DNA from: Saccharina japonica
Taxonomy: Eukaryota; Sar; Phaeophyceae; Laminariales; Laminariaceae
Assembly: GCA_008828725.1 (NCBI GenBank)
Contig: MEHQ01000481.1
Location: forward strand, 643,458 to 707,457
DNA: 64,000 bases
Direction of reading: 5' to 3'
Part shown: one piece after another, positions 1 through 10,689 of the stretch
Numbering within the stretch: position 1 is the first letter of the stretch
Layout: each line of letters opens with the position of its first letter
Notes under the pieces: model-generated
Seen by the model: the letters and a program-made list of their open reading frames with translations, nothing else
Database searches by the model: none
What the model was told of the DNA's origin: nothing
Position numbers and translations under genes: made by a program

Positions 1-863
1 GCGCAATCGGTCCGACTCCAGACGGATACCGCCAGAAGCTTGTTTGTTTTTGGTATTCAGCCTCAGGCCTATCTACTGTGTATACCCCCGTACTCCGTCC
101 AGACTCTGACCTCACACAGGTGGGGTTATCTACTCTCCCTCTGGCCTCTGGGCCCTGGACTATACTTCGCTGTACTCTGGACTGCGGTTGCTGCGTTGCT
201 CCCCGCGGGTTGCCTGATATATGCTGGCTTGACGGCTGGACTGTGATTTTGCTGTGCGATAAATCCTGTAACTGTCACCACCTGGTCGCTGGTCGGGCTG
301 TTCGCTGCTGGTTTCGACAGTCCCGTGTCAATGCCTGTACCGTTGACGGCTATTAAAAAATCTTGCCGCGTTCCTCGTGTTTGAAGTCTGGAAGTCTTCA
401 ATTCCAACGTCCCAAGCCTCGAAGCATCCCTGCCCTTCTCTTGCCTGCCCCCGCTGAAGTAACCCATCCATAGCCACCAGAAGCCCTCTTCGTAGTACGG
501 GGGGAACGTCGCTGTTTGGGAGGCATCGCGAATCAGAGAGATCTAGAAGGTTTTCTGGATTCGTGATCGATTCTGCCGGTCAATCGCGGTCGATTGCTTG
601 CCTGCTGCTGCACCTGGCAGGTTACTTACTACGTGCATCGAGCGAACGATCGAGATCTCGCAAGAACGAACACACCGCGTCACAAACACCAGCCCGTCCG
701 CGGTGTACTGCATGAGGTAAGCGGTACAGTAGTTACTGCGTATAAATCTTACGGCACCTATGCTTACAGCGATACTGCTGCTGTTTGTGCGTGCTCCCGA
801 CTCGTGTCTTGTTGAAAAAAACAAAAAAGGTGGAACGTGACAATTATCTTCCTTCTGTTCTGT
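1..863. other. No gene recognised
   Basis: Short overlapping open frames occur on both strands, but none has a recognisable domain, coding bias or splice signals. I see nothing I can name. Confidence 0.4.
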
Positions 864-951
864 ACGTACCCGGAATGTGCGGCACATCCTTCTCGTGCCG
901 CCCCCCTACGTACCCGGAATGTGCGGCACATCCTTCTCGTGCCGCCCCCCC
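864..951. repeat. Two tandem copies of a 44-bp unit
   Basis: The unit contains ACGTACCCGGAATGTGCGGC followed by a C-rich tail, and it appears twice back to back. The second copy ends in a longer poly-C run. It is a simple local duplication. Confidence 0.85.
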
Positions 952-1394
952 CCCCCGCCCCGACCGGACCCCCCACATACGTCCTTGTTATGTACTTCCT
1001 GAATTGATTATGCAAATTGCGTCTCGACAGCCCGGGGGCTGCCCCCCCCCAGGTCATTCCCCACCCCCTGTGCCCCAGACCCCACCCCTGTGTCCCAGTC
1101 ACCATGTGCCAATCATTTGGAGAAATTGAAAAAATGGGAAATAAAAGTTCAATACGAGTAGAGCACGGCACGACGATCTTATACGTGTACTGTCTGTTCT
1201 CGATACGGCCAACAATGTTTAGGGTGAATGAGTGAATCATTGTTTACGTGTACGGGTACTCGTATGTATAATATGCACCCAGGATACTATTAATAGCTGT
1301 CAGCACGACGTCAAGAGCGCGTACATACATACAATCAATGTTTCAAGCTGACAGCGTTTCAGGTACACACACACAAAAGTTACTTCAAGTAGTA

Positions 1395-1563
1395 CCGGCC
1401 CGCTCATAAGAAACTAGAAATCGGGCTTAGGCTGACTTTCTTATTTTTTTTAGAAAGGGCTGTGTCCCACACTAACTTCAGTATAATAGCTGTCGACTTT
1501 CTTATTTCCCCCGTAATGTTTAGGCTGAGTTTCTTGTGGGGCACTTTCTTATGAGAGGGCCGC
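1395..1563. mobile_element. Small TIR element (MITE-like)
   Basis: The ends form an inverted repeat of about 18 bp with the core CGGCCC[GT]CTCATAAGAAA. Both ends are flanked by TA (1393-1394 and 1564-1565), as expected for a Tc1/mariner-type TA target duplication. The interior has no coding capacity and holds further TTTCTTATT-like words. The classification is inferred from structure only. Confidence 0.55.
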
Positions 1564-3283
1564 TAGTGTACTCGTACCTCGTACTACTCTGCTCGTAGAG
1601 GTGTAGACTACCGTATGAAACGTCGTAGGCAGAGGAAGACACAAGCTGCACATTCCGGCACTACAGGAAAAAAACTGGTATATACATCTATTAATAGACG
1701 AACTCGTACCAGGTACCGGTATACCAGGTACAGCTGGGTACAGGTATACTTTTTTATGGGACTTTTCCTGCTACGGTCCAGAGGCGGAAACAACGAAATA
1801 ACCTTGCCACAAGCGGTACGTATACTACACGTCGTACAACGATACCTGGTACCTGGTACCTAGAATGCAGTGTCGTACGAGCGTAGGGCAACCTTACACA
1901 CCAGCCGATGCCATACGCTCGGAGTCCAAGGGTACCGCTTCCTGTACGGCATAATTTCGCCGCAAGTCGCGGTTAACCGGCGATACATATATATATATAT
2001 ATATAGATTCGTATATATATATGATGCATGTTTAGTATGCAATATATACCAGGTATCATACCTATTAATAACAGATACCAGGTAGATAGATGCAGTTGCC
2101 TCTGCGTGTAAGGCAGGCAGAATTGCCCAGAATTGGAAGGAAAAAAACAGTGACTGGCATAAAACATCAACGTGGAGCGGGATGTCCGACACGTTTTGAG
2201 CAACATGTAGTGTGTGGTGTGCAGTGTTTGAACGCGGCTTGGGATTTTCTCTGCATCAGCCCGTCCGTGTCGCATTGCGGTGTACAGTACTGCTGTACTG
2301 TACTACGGTACCGGTGGGTTGGAGCCAGCGCTTCGTGCAGCAACTCTTCTTGGTGGAAATAATGTTCTTCTTGGTCTCATCCGGTCTCATTATATGTGTG
2401 GTCGCCGAGTTTGTCGGTACCCGTCTGCTCGAACATAATGTCCATGTATCATATCATACCCCGGTATCATATGCCATACCTGGCACGTATTTGGGTTAAG
2501 TCGAAGTTATTGGCGGTAAGGTTTGCATGACCTCGAGGCGTACGGATAAAAAGTATATGGTCGACCCTGAAGTATTTACCCCGCGAGTTGTTGTTGCTAC
2601 ATCTTATACACATCAATCTGGTGGTGCTTTTGCTTTATTGCGGCCTTCGACTGCAGTTATTAACAGTGTTACACGTATACTGGTACTTTGTTTGTCTGAC
2701 TATTGATACACGTCGGTGGCTGGTACCGTCTTCCTTAAAGTTATGACTGCCACGGGCAACTGGCATGGTCCAGCCCGTTGTCATCAAAAGGGACGAGGAG
2801 TCTACGAGTGGGGAAATAGGAAATTGCCAGTTTCCCGACGACTCCTCTAACCAACACGAAAAAAAAACGTAAATACCATACGTATACCACCGTCGTATCT
2901 ACGATACTACCGTACTCCTCCTACATACTTGGTACTTGGTACCTGGTACAGCAGTATAGTGAGCGCAGAACTCAAAACACGGCAACAACAGTAGGCACTG
3001 CTGCTGCTGCTGCTGCTGCTGCCGCAACTTGTATACAGCACTCGCATCGTAGCAAAAACAAGTGCCAATAAGAACAGAGAACGCAACAATACTATACTAT
3101 GTATGTCACTATGTCACTGTGTCTACCGTACATCAGAGTGCATTCAAGTTAAATGTCGTTGCGCACCTCGCCCCCCTGCCCCCTCTTGCCCAGCCACACC
3201 CGTCCTGGGAGAACGCAGCTAAGCCACACACCGAGGCGAGCGAGCGACGGAGCAAGCGACCCTGCGACACGATCAGCATTGTT
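1564..3283. other. Non-coding stretch rich in short palindromic words
   Basis: No gene is recognised. The stretch contains a TA-dinucleotide run (about 1985-2025), CTG triplets (about 2998-3021), and many copies of TACCAGGTA/TACCTGGTA and CTATTAATAG-type words. If gene A has an upstream promoter or 5' UTR, it would be here, but I cannot point to a promoter motif. Confidence 0.4.
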
Positions 3284-3583
3284 ATGGAGCTTTCGCCCCC
3301 CCCCCCACCCCCGGAGAAGCATCGCCGTGGACGCAAACGTGGGGAACGCCGCAGTCCAGGCAGGGGAAGATGTGGTCCCATGGGGGGCTTCCTTGGTGAC
3401 TGCATGAAGATGGGTCACAGCATCGACGAGAGAAAGCGGCTCCTCAGAGCAACAAGTACCACCAACAAAAATGGAAAGAAATCGTTGCGAGGCGGTGTCG
3501 GAGAAAAGGACTTGTGCAACAAATTCACGTCCCTTTTCCGGCACGAGCCGAACAGGAGGGTTGTCTTCAACGACAAACCTGAG
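3284..3583 (+). CDS. Gene A exon 1: basic N-terminal part with an RVxF-like motif
   Basis: This open segment of 100 codons begins with the ATG at 3284 (MELSPPPPPPEKHRRGRKR). It is strongly basic after a proline run and ends in RRVVFNDKPE. The ATG was chosen because the frame further upstream has only a GTG start and unconvincing sequence. A plausible donor, CCTGAG|GTGGGA, follows at 3584 in phase 0. The frame otherwise runs on for only five codons to a TGA. The RVVF tetrad fits the consensus for docking to protein phosphatase 1, but that role is inference. Exon 2 at 9195 begins in phase 0 and continues the same pattern as gene B. A longer minus-strand ORF overlaps this one; the parallel with gene B made me prefer the plus strand. 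I do not recognise the protein family. Confidence 0.6.
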
Positions 3584-3930
3584 GTGGGAAGGGATTGATG
3601 GCTGACTGACTGACAGACTGACTGACTGAAACTCACGTTGTTGGGGAAGCCCGTTTGTATGAGGAAATTTCTGGGTAGGATCCGGGCTTGCTCTATGTTG
3701 CGGTGCCGTTCGGTGCCACGAGTACAAGGGCGTGAGGGCACAAAGTTCGGCCCCCACACGTCGGAATCCACACGGCATCGCGTCAATTGACAGTCGTGTC
3801 GCACCGACCCACATATTACTGTAGATACCTGGTACAGCAGTACCATGGCAATATCCTCCAGATGCGTACCGGTACCTGGTACTGCTGTATACCAATATTT
3901 CAGTAAATATAAGGACCGTTTGAGTATTCA

Positions 3931-4012
3931 CCACTCTATCCGGAAACATGGAGGACCACTTGGGTAATATTGAATAACCAAAAGATCGTTTCAGTTCCGG
4001 ATAGAGTTACAA
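3931..4012. mobile_element. Stowaway-like hairpin MITE, degenerate
   Basis: The ends CCACTCTATCCGGAA and TTCCGGATAGAG form an inverted repeat. It belongs to a family seen also at 6761, 8428, 15384, 16529 and 34436, with the consensus end CCACTCTGTCCCGAAATATAAGGACC. The interior is about 50 bp and non-coding. Confidence 0.5.
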
Positions 4013-4076
4013 ACAGTATATACGTGCTTTTGTTTTTGTGGGGAATCGTGTTCATAGGAGAACGGCGCGTACACAC

Positions 4077-4114
4077 ACACCGACAGTACCGACAGTACCG
4101 ACAGTACCGACAGT
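4077..4114. repeat. Four copies of a 9-bp unit (ACCGACAGT)
   Basis: Four direct copies of ACCGACAGT follow a short CA run. This is a simple minisatellite beside the MITE at 4128. Confidence 0.9.
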
Positions 4115-4127
4115 TCGAGAAGTACCG

Positions 4128-4466
4128 TAAAGAGGTAAAGAGGTAAAGAGCATTGAGTTCGCACAAGGGTGGGTGCGACCGTTTTTCAGAGCTCGATTTC
4201 TCGACAACGGCAACGGTGCTAAATACACTAGTGGAATATTATATTTTTCGGATGGCTCTCCACCAAGTATCTCCGAAAATATCCTGTTCGGTTTTGGCAA
4301 CCTTGTTCGGTTTTAGCAACCTTCCCGCTAAGGAGAAATATAGAGCACTGAAAAACGATCGTACCCACCCCTGTTTCAACTCAACGCTCTTTACCTCTTT
4401 ACCTCTTTACCTCTCTACCTCTTTACCTCTTTACCTCTCTACCTCTTTACCTCTTTACCTCTTTAC
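4128..4466. mobile_element. TIR element with TTTACCTC-type termini, copy 1
   Basis: Long inverted ends are visible. The left side reads GTAAAGAG repeats, then GAGCATTGAGTTCGCAC and a GGTGGGTGCGACCG segment; the right side is the reverse complement, ending in repeated TTTACCTC. The TIR is about 60 bp. The interior contains two direct copies of TGTTCGGTTTTGGCAACCTT-like sequence. A second copy lies at 21601-21899. There is no coding capacity, so it would be non-autonomous. Confidence 0.65.
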
Positions 4467-6272
4467 GGTAACGGTGGTTGGCGTGAAACCTTACAAAATG
4501 TCACCCTCTGGGTCTAGTGTGCATTGATTGCCTGGTGTTTTTCAGCCTGGCCTAGTTGTCCCCATCTGCCCCAGACCGGTACACAACTATTCGTTTGCGT
4601 GTAACGCTTACACGTCGCTCATTGCCCCGGTGGACTATTGCGGATGGCCATACGATACAGTAGTCACACAGTAGTAATCAGGAGCATAATACGGTAGTAC
4701 CGTGTGCATGCACGATTCGACACGAGCCGACGAGGGAAGATAATGGTGAACTCTTCTCGCGATGTATACAGACTTGTCAACGCGCGCACCGTAGTAGGGT
4801 GGGAGGGTAGAAGTACCTGCTATCATATGTGACCCTAGGTCTGACCTACGTACGATTGGGGGGGAGCTGGAGAAGTAAGGTGAGGATAATAGATATCGTA
4901 GGATGGGGGAACGAAAAAAAAAAACATACCAGGTACGACACATATCCTTCCTTCAGAATGCTCGACTATTAATAGAAGAAACGGTTTAACGTGAAGAACA
5001 CATACAGTAGTACACACACGACACCAAGAGGGGGCGATAAGTAGTACGACCCCTCCCATCTGATCCTGTTTTCTCGCTCCCGTCATACCAGTACGATAAC
5101 TGATAAATGATGACTTCGTCCAGAATTGTAAGGGTCATTTTTGTGTCAACATTAAGAACCATACGCTCCTTGCATTTACGGGCAGGAATAAAAGGTGAGT
5201 ACTAAATAGTTGATCAACACGCACACGCCTGCCGCCGCCTTGCGATCGACTATAACACGCGACAGATGTTAAGAATCTCCTATTATTGGCCAGACTGGAA
5301 TTCTTATGTAAGACTGGGTGTATTCTACACTATTTTCAGTACAAAGAGGTCGCATTCCTATTTCCCCCCCTAAAATATCAGTCTCAAATGTTCAAGTATC
5401 AGATTATTAACATCTATGTGCCGCGTACTACAGCACGCGGCAGCAGTTAAGAATCTCCTATTATCTTATGATCTTACTAATAGTATGATGTCAACGTTGA
5501 GCATAGGCCCTGAAATGCTAGTATATATGATTTAGAGTGGCGTCCCTCGCTGAGAACAAGTGCCTACAGTGGCTGTAAATTCTCAAAATTCTAGAAACCT
5601 CAGCCTGAAATTCTCATCATCATCCCAAAAATACAAAAATATTACCACATTTCGCGCAGTGTACTATTAATACTGTCAATATCAATATTGTCAGTAAGTC
5701 GACCGAAACAAAAACATGGCCAAAGTGGGGACATGGTACGTCACTACGTCACTCCCCGGGATGAAAATCCTGGATAACAGGAAAATCCAATGGTAACGCC
5801 CCCCCTCATTACGAGTACCTGTAGCGCTTCTTTTTTTGCTTCGTGGGAGAATTCCACTGTGTACTGTAGGTAGTCCTGGTGCTATGTTCTACCTCCCTCT
5901 CAGGGGGACACCAAGACGAAACTCGAAGCGTTTGACCGACGTCTTCAAAACGGAAACTTTTCTTTTGAGACTCTAGTGATTTCTGGAACGATACTCGTAA
6001 TATGACGGTAGTGACCGGTACCGTATACTTCAGTATGATATACATACTGGCACCCGGTACTGGTAGGTACTATTTCCTTATTTCGGAATTATCGGCTATT
6101 GGAGGCTACCCCTGAGTTTCTGTTCGTTCTTGTTTGATTCGGTTCGGCGCTGTTCGATGGGGCCGGGCCGCCCCGTTGCGGTTTGACTCCATCTACTCCA
6201 AACCAGCAGAGCGGTTCATTGATCACACCAGGATAACTGGAAGGTGGCAGCACCCATATAGAAGCCATGCCA

Positions 6273-6685
6273 CTACCGTGCGGTACAGTGCGTCCCTCTA
6301 CAGCGCGGTCCTCTACAGTGCGGCCTTCTACAGTGCGGCCCTCTAAAGTGCGGTCCTCTACAGTGCGTCCCTCTGCAGTGCGGCCCTCTACAGTGCGGCA
6401 CACTACAGTGCGGTCCTCTACAGTGCGTCCCTCTATAGTGCGTCCCTCTATAGTGCGCTCCTCTATAGTGCGTCCCTCTACTCTGTGCTCCTCTACAGTG
6501 CGTCCCTCTACCGTGCTGTCCTCTATAGGGCGTTCCTCTACAGTGTGTTCCTCTACAGCGCGGTCCTCTACAGTGCGGCCCTCTACAGTGCGGCACACTA
6601 CAGTGCGGTCCTCTACAGTGCGCCCCTCTACAGTGCGGCACACTATAGTGCGGTCCTATACAGTGCGGCCCTATACAGTGCGGTA
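6273..6685. repeat. 15-bp minisatellite, open on both strands
   Basis: About 27 imperfect copies of CCCTCTACAGTGCGG are present. Because 15 is a multiple of three, frames stay open on both strands. The minus frame gives E-G-R-T-V pentads and a plus frame gives T-V-R-P-S pentads. There is no start context, splice signal or flanking domain to show that either frame is translated. I treat it as a minisatellite inside the gene A intron. Confidence 0.85.
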
Positions 6686-6760
6686 GGGGGGGTATTTTTG
6701 TGCCCAAATTTGTGTGACTAGTATTCATACTATACTCCTCAACTGAAGAAGTACCCTGTA

Positions 6761-6839
6761 CCACTCTGTACCGAAATATAAGCACCTTTCTGATTGAATA
6801 TTAATGTGTAAAATGTGCTTATATTTCGGTACAGAGTGG
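6761..6839. mobile_element. Stowaway-like hairpin MITE, well preserved
   Basis: This 79-bp element has near-perfect inverted ends (CCACTCTGTACCGAAATATA and its complement) and is flanked by TA at 6759-6760 and 6840-6841. The whole sequence folds into a hairpin. It is one of the two best-preserved members of the family (the other is at 34436). The ends resemble those of plant Stowaway elements in layout. The transposase source is unknown. Confidence 0.75.
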
Positions 6840-8427
6840 TACTACTATTACTAATACTATTGACACCCATATTACTACAGTACCCTATCCCTTCTTGTTT
6901 TAAGTTTGTCTGTGTTCATTGTAAGCCTACGGTATTGTACTGCTAAAGTACTGCTGTATGCGGTGGGACTGTTCATCGAGCTACGCGTACGTTTTTTGTT
7001 TGGGGGCTTATTTTTGGGTGATGTGTTACAGTAAGAATACTTACTAAATACATATCATACCAGTATGTTGTAGAGCTCTCTTGATGTTACAAAGTTGATA
7101 AAACGGATAGATATATGTACAGTAGGTTTAATACGGCATTTAGCCTTCAACCCCTGTACCGGCCTTTAACTTTCAACGTTTAACTTTTATCCTTCAACCT
7201 TTAGTCTTTGAAAACCATGATTTCCCCCTCTATACTATAATCAAGTCTGAAGCTTAAGCTTTCAAGGGGATGGCGTCGTCGGCGGGCCATTGGTCCATCC
7301 ATTCATACCAACCGCACACAGCTATATTACATATTACATCATGCACACACCTGAGGCAGGTACGTACGTAGCGGGAAACAAACTTCAGAACCGAATGAAA
7401 AGTATGAACGTATGTATGATATGTAAGCGATTTACTGGCTACTCTTCAAACCCCCCTGCAAACGCTGAACCGCTTGAGCCGCCCAACTTGAAGACCACCG
7501 CTTCAGGGGGGGGGGGGAGGGCAACGGATGTCCTAACTAGAGCATACTCTCGTAGATAGATAGGGTTGGCTGTTGTATACAGCAGTACCTGTGTGGGTCT
7601 TTGGGGTATGCGTATAGCCATTGTGATTCCTATGCATCTACGGTGGAACGTACTGTTTCTATTTCTTGAACTTGTATGTCACCACCACCGCCACCTACGT
7701 GCTACTGCCATTGACAACGGGTGTGTCTTATTAATACGTACGTAAATAATACGGTCGACTGCTGTATACAGTATACAGTATACACTACCTCTGTGGGTCC
7801 TTGGGTTACATACATACGTAGCCATTGTGGCCCCTATCTGCTGCTCAGATTTCTTGAAAATGTTACTTATACCACCACCTGTATCATATCATAAATGGTT
7901 TCCACTGTCATACTGCTGTACTGCTGTCATACTGCTGTTGTAGTGCTGTTGTAGTGCTGTAGTGTATCACACCCACCAGAAGAGTGGTTGCATTATGCAC
8001 GTCTGTCTGTATCTGCCTGTGCATTATCGCGACCTTCGCGTCCGACCAACACCCGCCCCTACCCCTACTCTAGCTCTAGCTCTTCGGGATTATTACTGCC
8101 TTCATTTTCAGGTTAGGTAGGATAGCATCAGCAGCAGCAGGTGAACTATTAATAGTGACGGTACGCGTAATCCTTTTGAGGCCCAGGTACAGACAGCAGT
8201 ATACTCGTAGCCATAGTAAATAGGACCAAATATTGTTCGTAACAAATGGTAAATATATACCTGGTAGGTTTTTGTGTGTACCAGGTAGGTCCTGTTTACT
8301 AGTGTTTACTATGGTCCATGCTCGTAATAGTATAGTCGTACAAGTATAGAGACAACTATTAATACCATGGTATAACTTTTGGGCGCTCATGACGTTTCCC
8401 CCCCGTATGTTTACATGCCTATCAATG

Positions 8428-8525
8428 CCACTATGTCCCGATATATAAGGACCGTGTGTTATATCATACGTGGTACAGCAGTAAGTATTCAATACAAGTG
8501 TGTCTTTTATTTAGGGACAGAGCGG
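8428..8525. mobile_element. Stowaway-like hairpin MITE
   Basis: The left end CCACTATGTCCCGATATATA and the right end TTATTTAGGGACAGAGCGG are inverted repeats of the same family as 6761-6839. The loop is slightly longer. Confidence 0.6.
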
Positions 8526-8537
8526 TATGTACAAGTA

Positions 8538-9084
8538 CCGTAATCATGCGAGAGTTGGCACCCATCGGAAGGTTGGCATCCATCGGAGAGATAGCACCGG
8601 GGTGCGATAAAAAACACAACGTAGAAACATTTAATCGTGTTTTCGCACCCCCATCGGAGAGATCACACCCCGGTGCGATCTCTCCGACATAAATAGAAAT
8701 TTGAGGGCCACCGCAGCGGGTCTGTAGTAGGTAATATTCTCATTTCTTTCATTTTCCGATGAGATATCACCAGTGCGCCACTCCTCTCAAACGTTCTTTA
8801 CCAACGCATGGTAGGTCAAGTCGTTTTAGGTAGCTTTGAGTCATTTACGCAGCACCGTTGCCCCAGTACGGCCCGGTGTATTTCGATTCAGCAGCGCACC
8901 CATCGGAGAGATCGCACCGGGGGTGCGCCAAAATTGAAGAACGGCATGATTTAATTGTATTTCCGCACCCCCATCGGAAGGTTGGCACCCATCGGAGAGA
9001 TAGCACCGGGGTGCGATAAAAAACACAACGTAGAAACATTTAAAAATCGATCGCACCCCGGTGCCAACTCTCGCATGATTACGG
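8538..9084. mobile_element. TIR element just upstream of the gene A exon 2 acceptor
   Basis: The termini CCGTAATCATGCGAGAGTTGG and its reverse complement at 9062-9084 form an inverted repeat of about 25 bp, flanked by TA on both sides (8536-8537, 9085-9086). The interior carries several direct and inverted copies of CCCATCGGAGAGAT followed by GCACCGGGGTGCGA, plus one internal duplication containing AAAAACACAACGTAGAAACA. No ORF encodes a transposase. It ends about 110 bp before the exon 2 acceptor. Confidence 0.65.
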
Positions 9085-9194
9085 TAGTATAAAAACCAAC
9101 GAATATTTCAGACAGACAGATGCTTGTCCGATCTCTGACCAACCCGTCTACTACTGTCTCCCTGTCTCCCTGTCTCCCCGGGTTTCTGTTGCAG

Positions 9195-9512
9195 GTTACC
9201 CTGATCGAGAGCAAGCGCGAGCGCTTCCCCCCGACGATGATGGGCGTGAAGCTGAAACGAGAGGCCTTCTGGACTGTGCGGGAGGTCAGACAGAACCGGA
9301 GACGGTGGAACAGGCACACCGAGGCCCACAGGGAGGAGTCGACCGGGTTCAGCTGCGACTGCACGGAATGCCAGGCGGAGGGGGAGGACGCTGACTTCAT
9401 CCCGTTCGACCGTCTGGGCATACACAAGATGCTCCAGGCGCTGTCGGACGGCAACTTGCCGCCGCCGCCTATAAAATGGCATGCCAAAATCAGGGCATCC
9501 GCTTCAGAGTAA
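9195..9512 (+). CDS. Gene A exon 2: terminal exon with KREAF and a C-x-C-x-x-C motif
   Basis: The exon opens after a strong acceptor (pyrimidine tract, then TTGCAG) with VTLIESKRERF in phase 0 and runs 105 codons to TAA at 9510. The order of motifs is I-E-S-x-x-x-E-R, then KREAFWTVREV, a basic RRRWNRH stretch, C-D-C-T-E-C, and a C-terminal KWHAKIRASASE. The same order appears in the gene B terminal exon at 14758-15120. Joined to exon 1 it gives a basic protein of 205 residues with no signal peptide or membrane segment. I do not recognise the family. The C-x-C-x-x-C group could bind metal or be lipid-modified; both are inference. A minus-strand ORF here is a shadow. Confidence 0.7.
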   Translation, partial: VTLIESKRERFPPTMMGVKLKREAFWTVREVRQNRRRWNRHTEAHREESTGFSCDCTECQAEGEDADFIPFDRLGIHKMLQALSDGNLPPPPIKWHAKIRASASE

Positions 9513-9789
9513 GAATGAATGGCTGTCGGGTGTGGTGTGTTGAGCCACAGACAGACAGAGAGAGACAGACAGACGCATGCGTGTGTGTGTCTGTGCGTGC
9601 GTCTGTGTGTACGGTGCGTCTGTGTGTACGGGTCTTCTTGCAAGAGTACCTATGATACCGCCTGTTACTACTCTACACGGTGTTATTAATAATAGAAGTA
9701 TGCTCCCGTTTTTTGGGACAAACTTGTTATGATAGAGTTACAGTAGTGTCGTGTTTTTTTCTTCTTCTACTTTGTAGTAGTTAAAAGAG

Positions 9790-10640
9790 TTAAAATCACA
9801 GCGCGATGTTGCTGTTTTAGTGGTGTCGCTGAGCCACAGGCGCACATATTCCTTGTAACGCGTACGAGCATAAAATATAACAGTACCAGGGAGTATGTTT
9901 TGTGGGTGTTTTACTGGTGTTGAACCGCAGATGTGCAGATGTACCTTTTCCCTTTGTTTTTTGGTACAGTGCGAGCTCAAACCCAGAGTAATGTGCTGGT
10001 GTTATACCACAGGCGGCTGCCTGTATTCCGTACAAAATGTAAATCAGAGTGATCTGATGGGTGTTGTACCACCAGGTATGCTGTATTACCTTAAACTAGA
10101 GTGATGTTGGTGTTGTACCCCGGACACCTGTCTGTATGCGCGTAAGACCAGAGTGATATCGATGTGGTGCCCCAGATATGCTGTACGAACTTAAAATCAA
10201 GAGTATAGTGGTGTTGTGCGTACCACAGACATTTTTTCTGTCGTATGGGCTGAAAACCAGAGTCGTACTGGCGGTGATATTGGTGATGCACCAAGGGCAA
10301 GCTTATGAACATAAAATCAGAGTTATGTATTTACTTCGTATGCATTGTATGTGTTGCGCCTGCTAGTTATTTTGGTGGTGTGTTGGTGTGAATACTATTA
10401 ATACGTACAGACAACTGCTGTATGTACTTTGAAGCCTGGTACAGAGTTTTGATTGTGTTGTACAACTGACTACTTTATCAGCTTAAAGCTTAAAATCAGC
10501 TTATGGTGTGTATTGTATGAACACAACAGATAGCTGTACCCGGTACGAGCTTAAAAATCAGAGTATCGGAATATATATGGATATGTTTTGTGCTACAGGT
10601 AACTGTATGAGCTTAAAACTCGAAGTTTTTCTTGTGTTGT
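9790..10640. repeat. Degenerate tandem repeat, unit about 70 bp
   Basis: About ten diverged copies of a unit with the skeleton GTGTTGTACCACAG...CTGTATG...CTTAAAATCAGAGT are arrayed head to tail. Copies differ by substitutions and small indels, so the array is old. No coding frame crosses it. Confidence 0.75.
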
Positions 10641-10689
10641 ACGACCGACACATACATACTGCTGTGCTATTAGTAGCTCAAACGTCTAA

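Larger units (their letters stand above)
3584..9194 (+). other. Inferred 5.6-kb intron of gene A
   Basis: The inferred boundaries are GAG|GTGGGA at 3584 and a polypyrimidine tract (CTGTCTCCCTGTCTCCC, then TTTCTGTTGCAG) ending at 9194. Both sides are phase 0. The interior holds several MITE-like elements, a 15-bp minisatellite and simple repeats, which are listed separately. Between 4500 and 6270 and between 6840 and 8420 I recognise no gene. The joining of the two exons is inference from phase and from comparison with gene B. Confidence 0.5.

Noticed and set aside
3149..3949. Minus-strand ORF of 266 codons opposite gene A exon 1
   Set aside because: An acceptor-like CCCACCTCAG lies on that strand, but the plus-strand reading has an ATG, a donor, and a phase and motif shared with gene B; both cannot be favoured.
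6089..6643. EGRTV-repeat protein
   Set aside because: The frame is produced by a 15-bp minisatellite and is equally open on the other strand.
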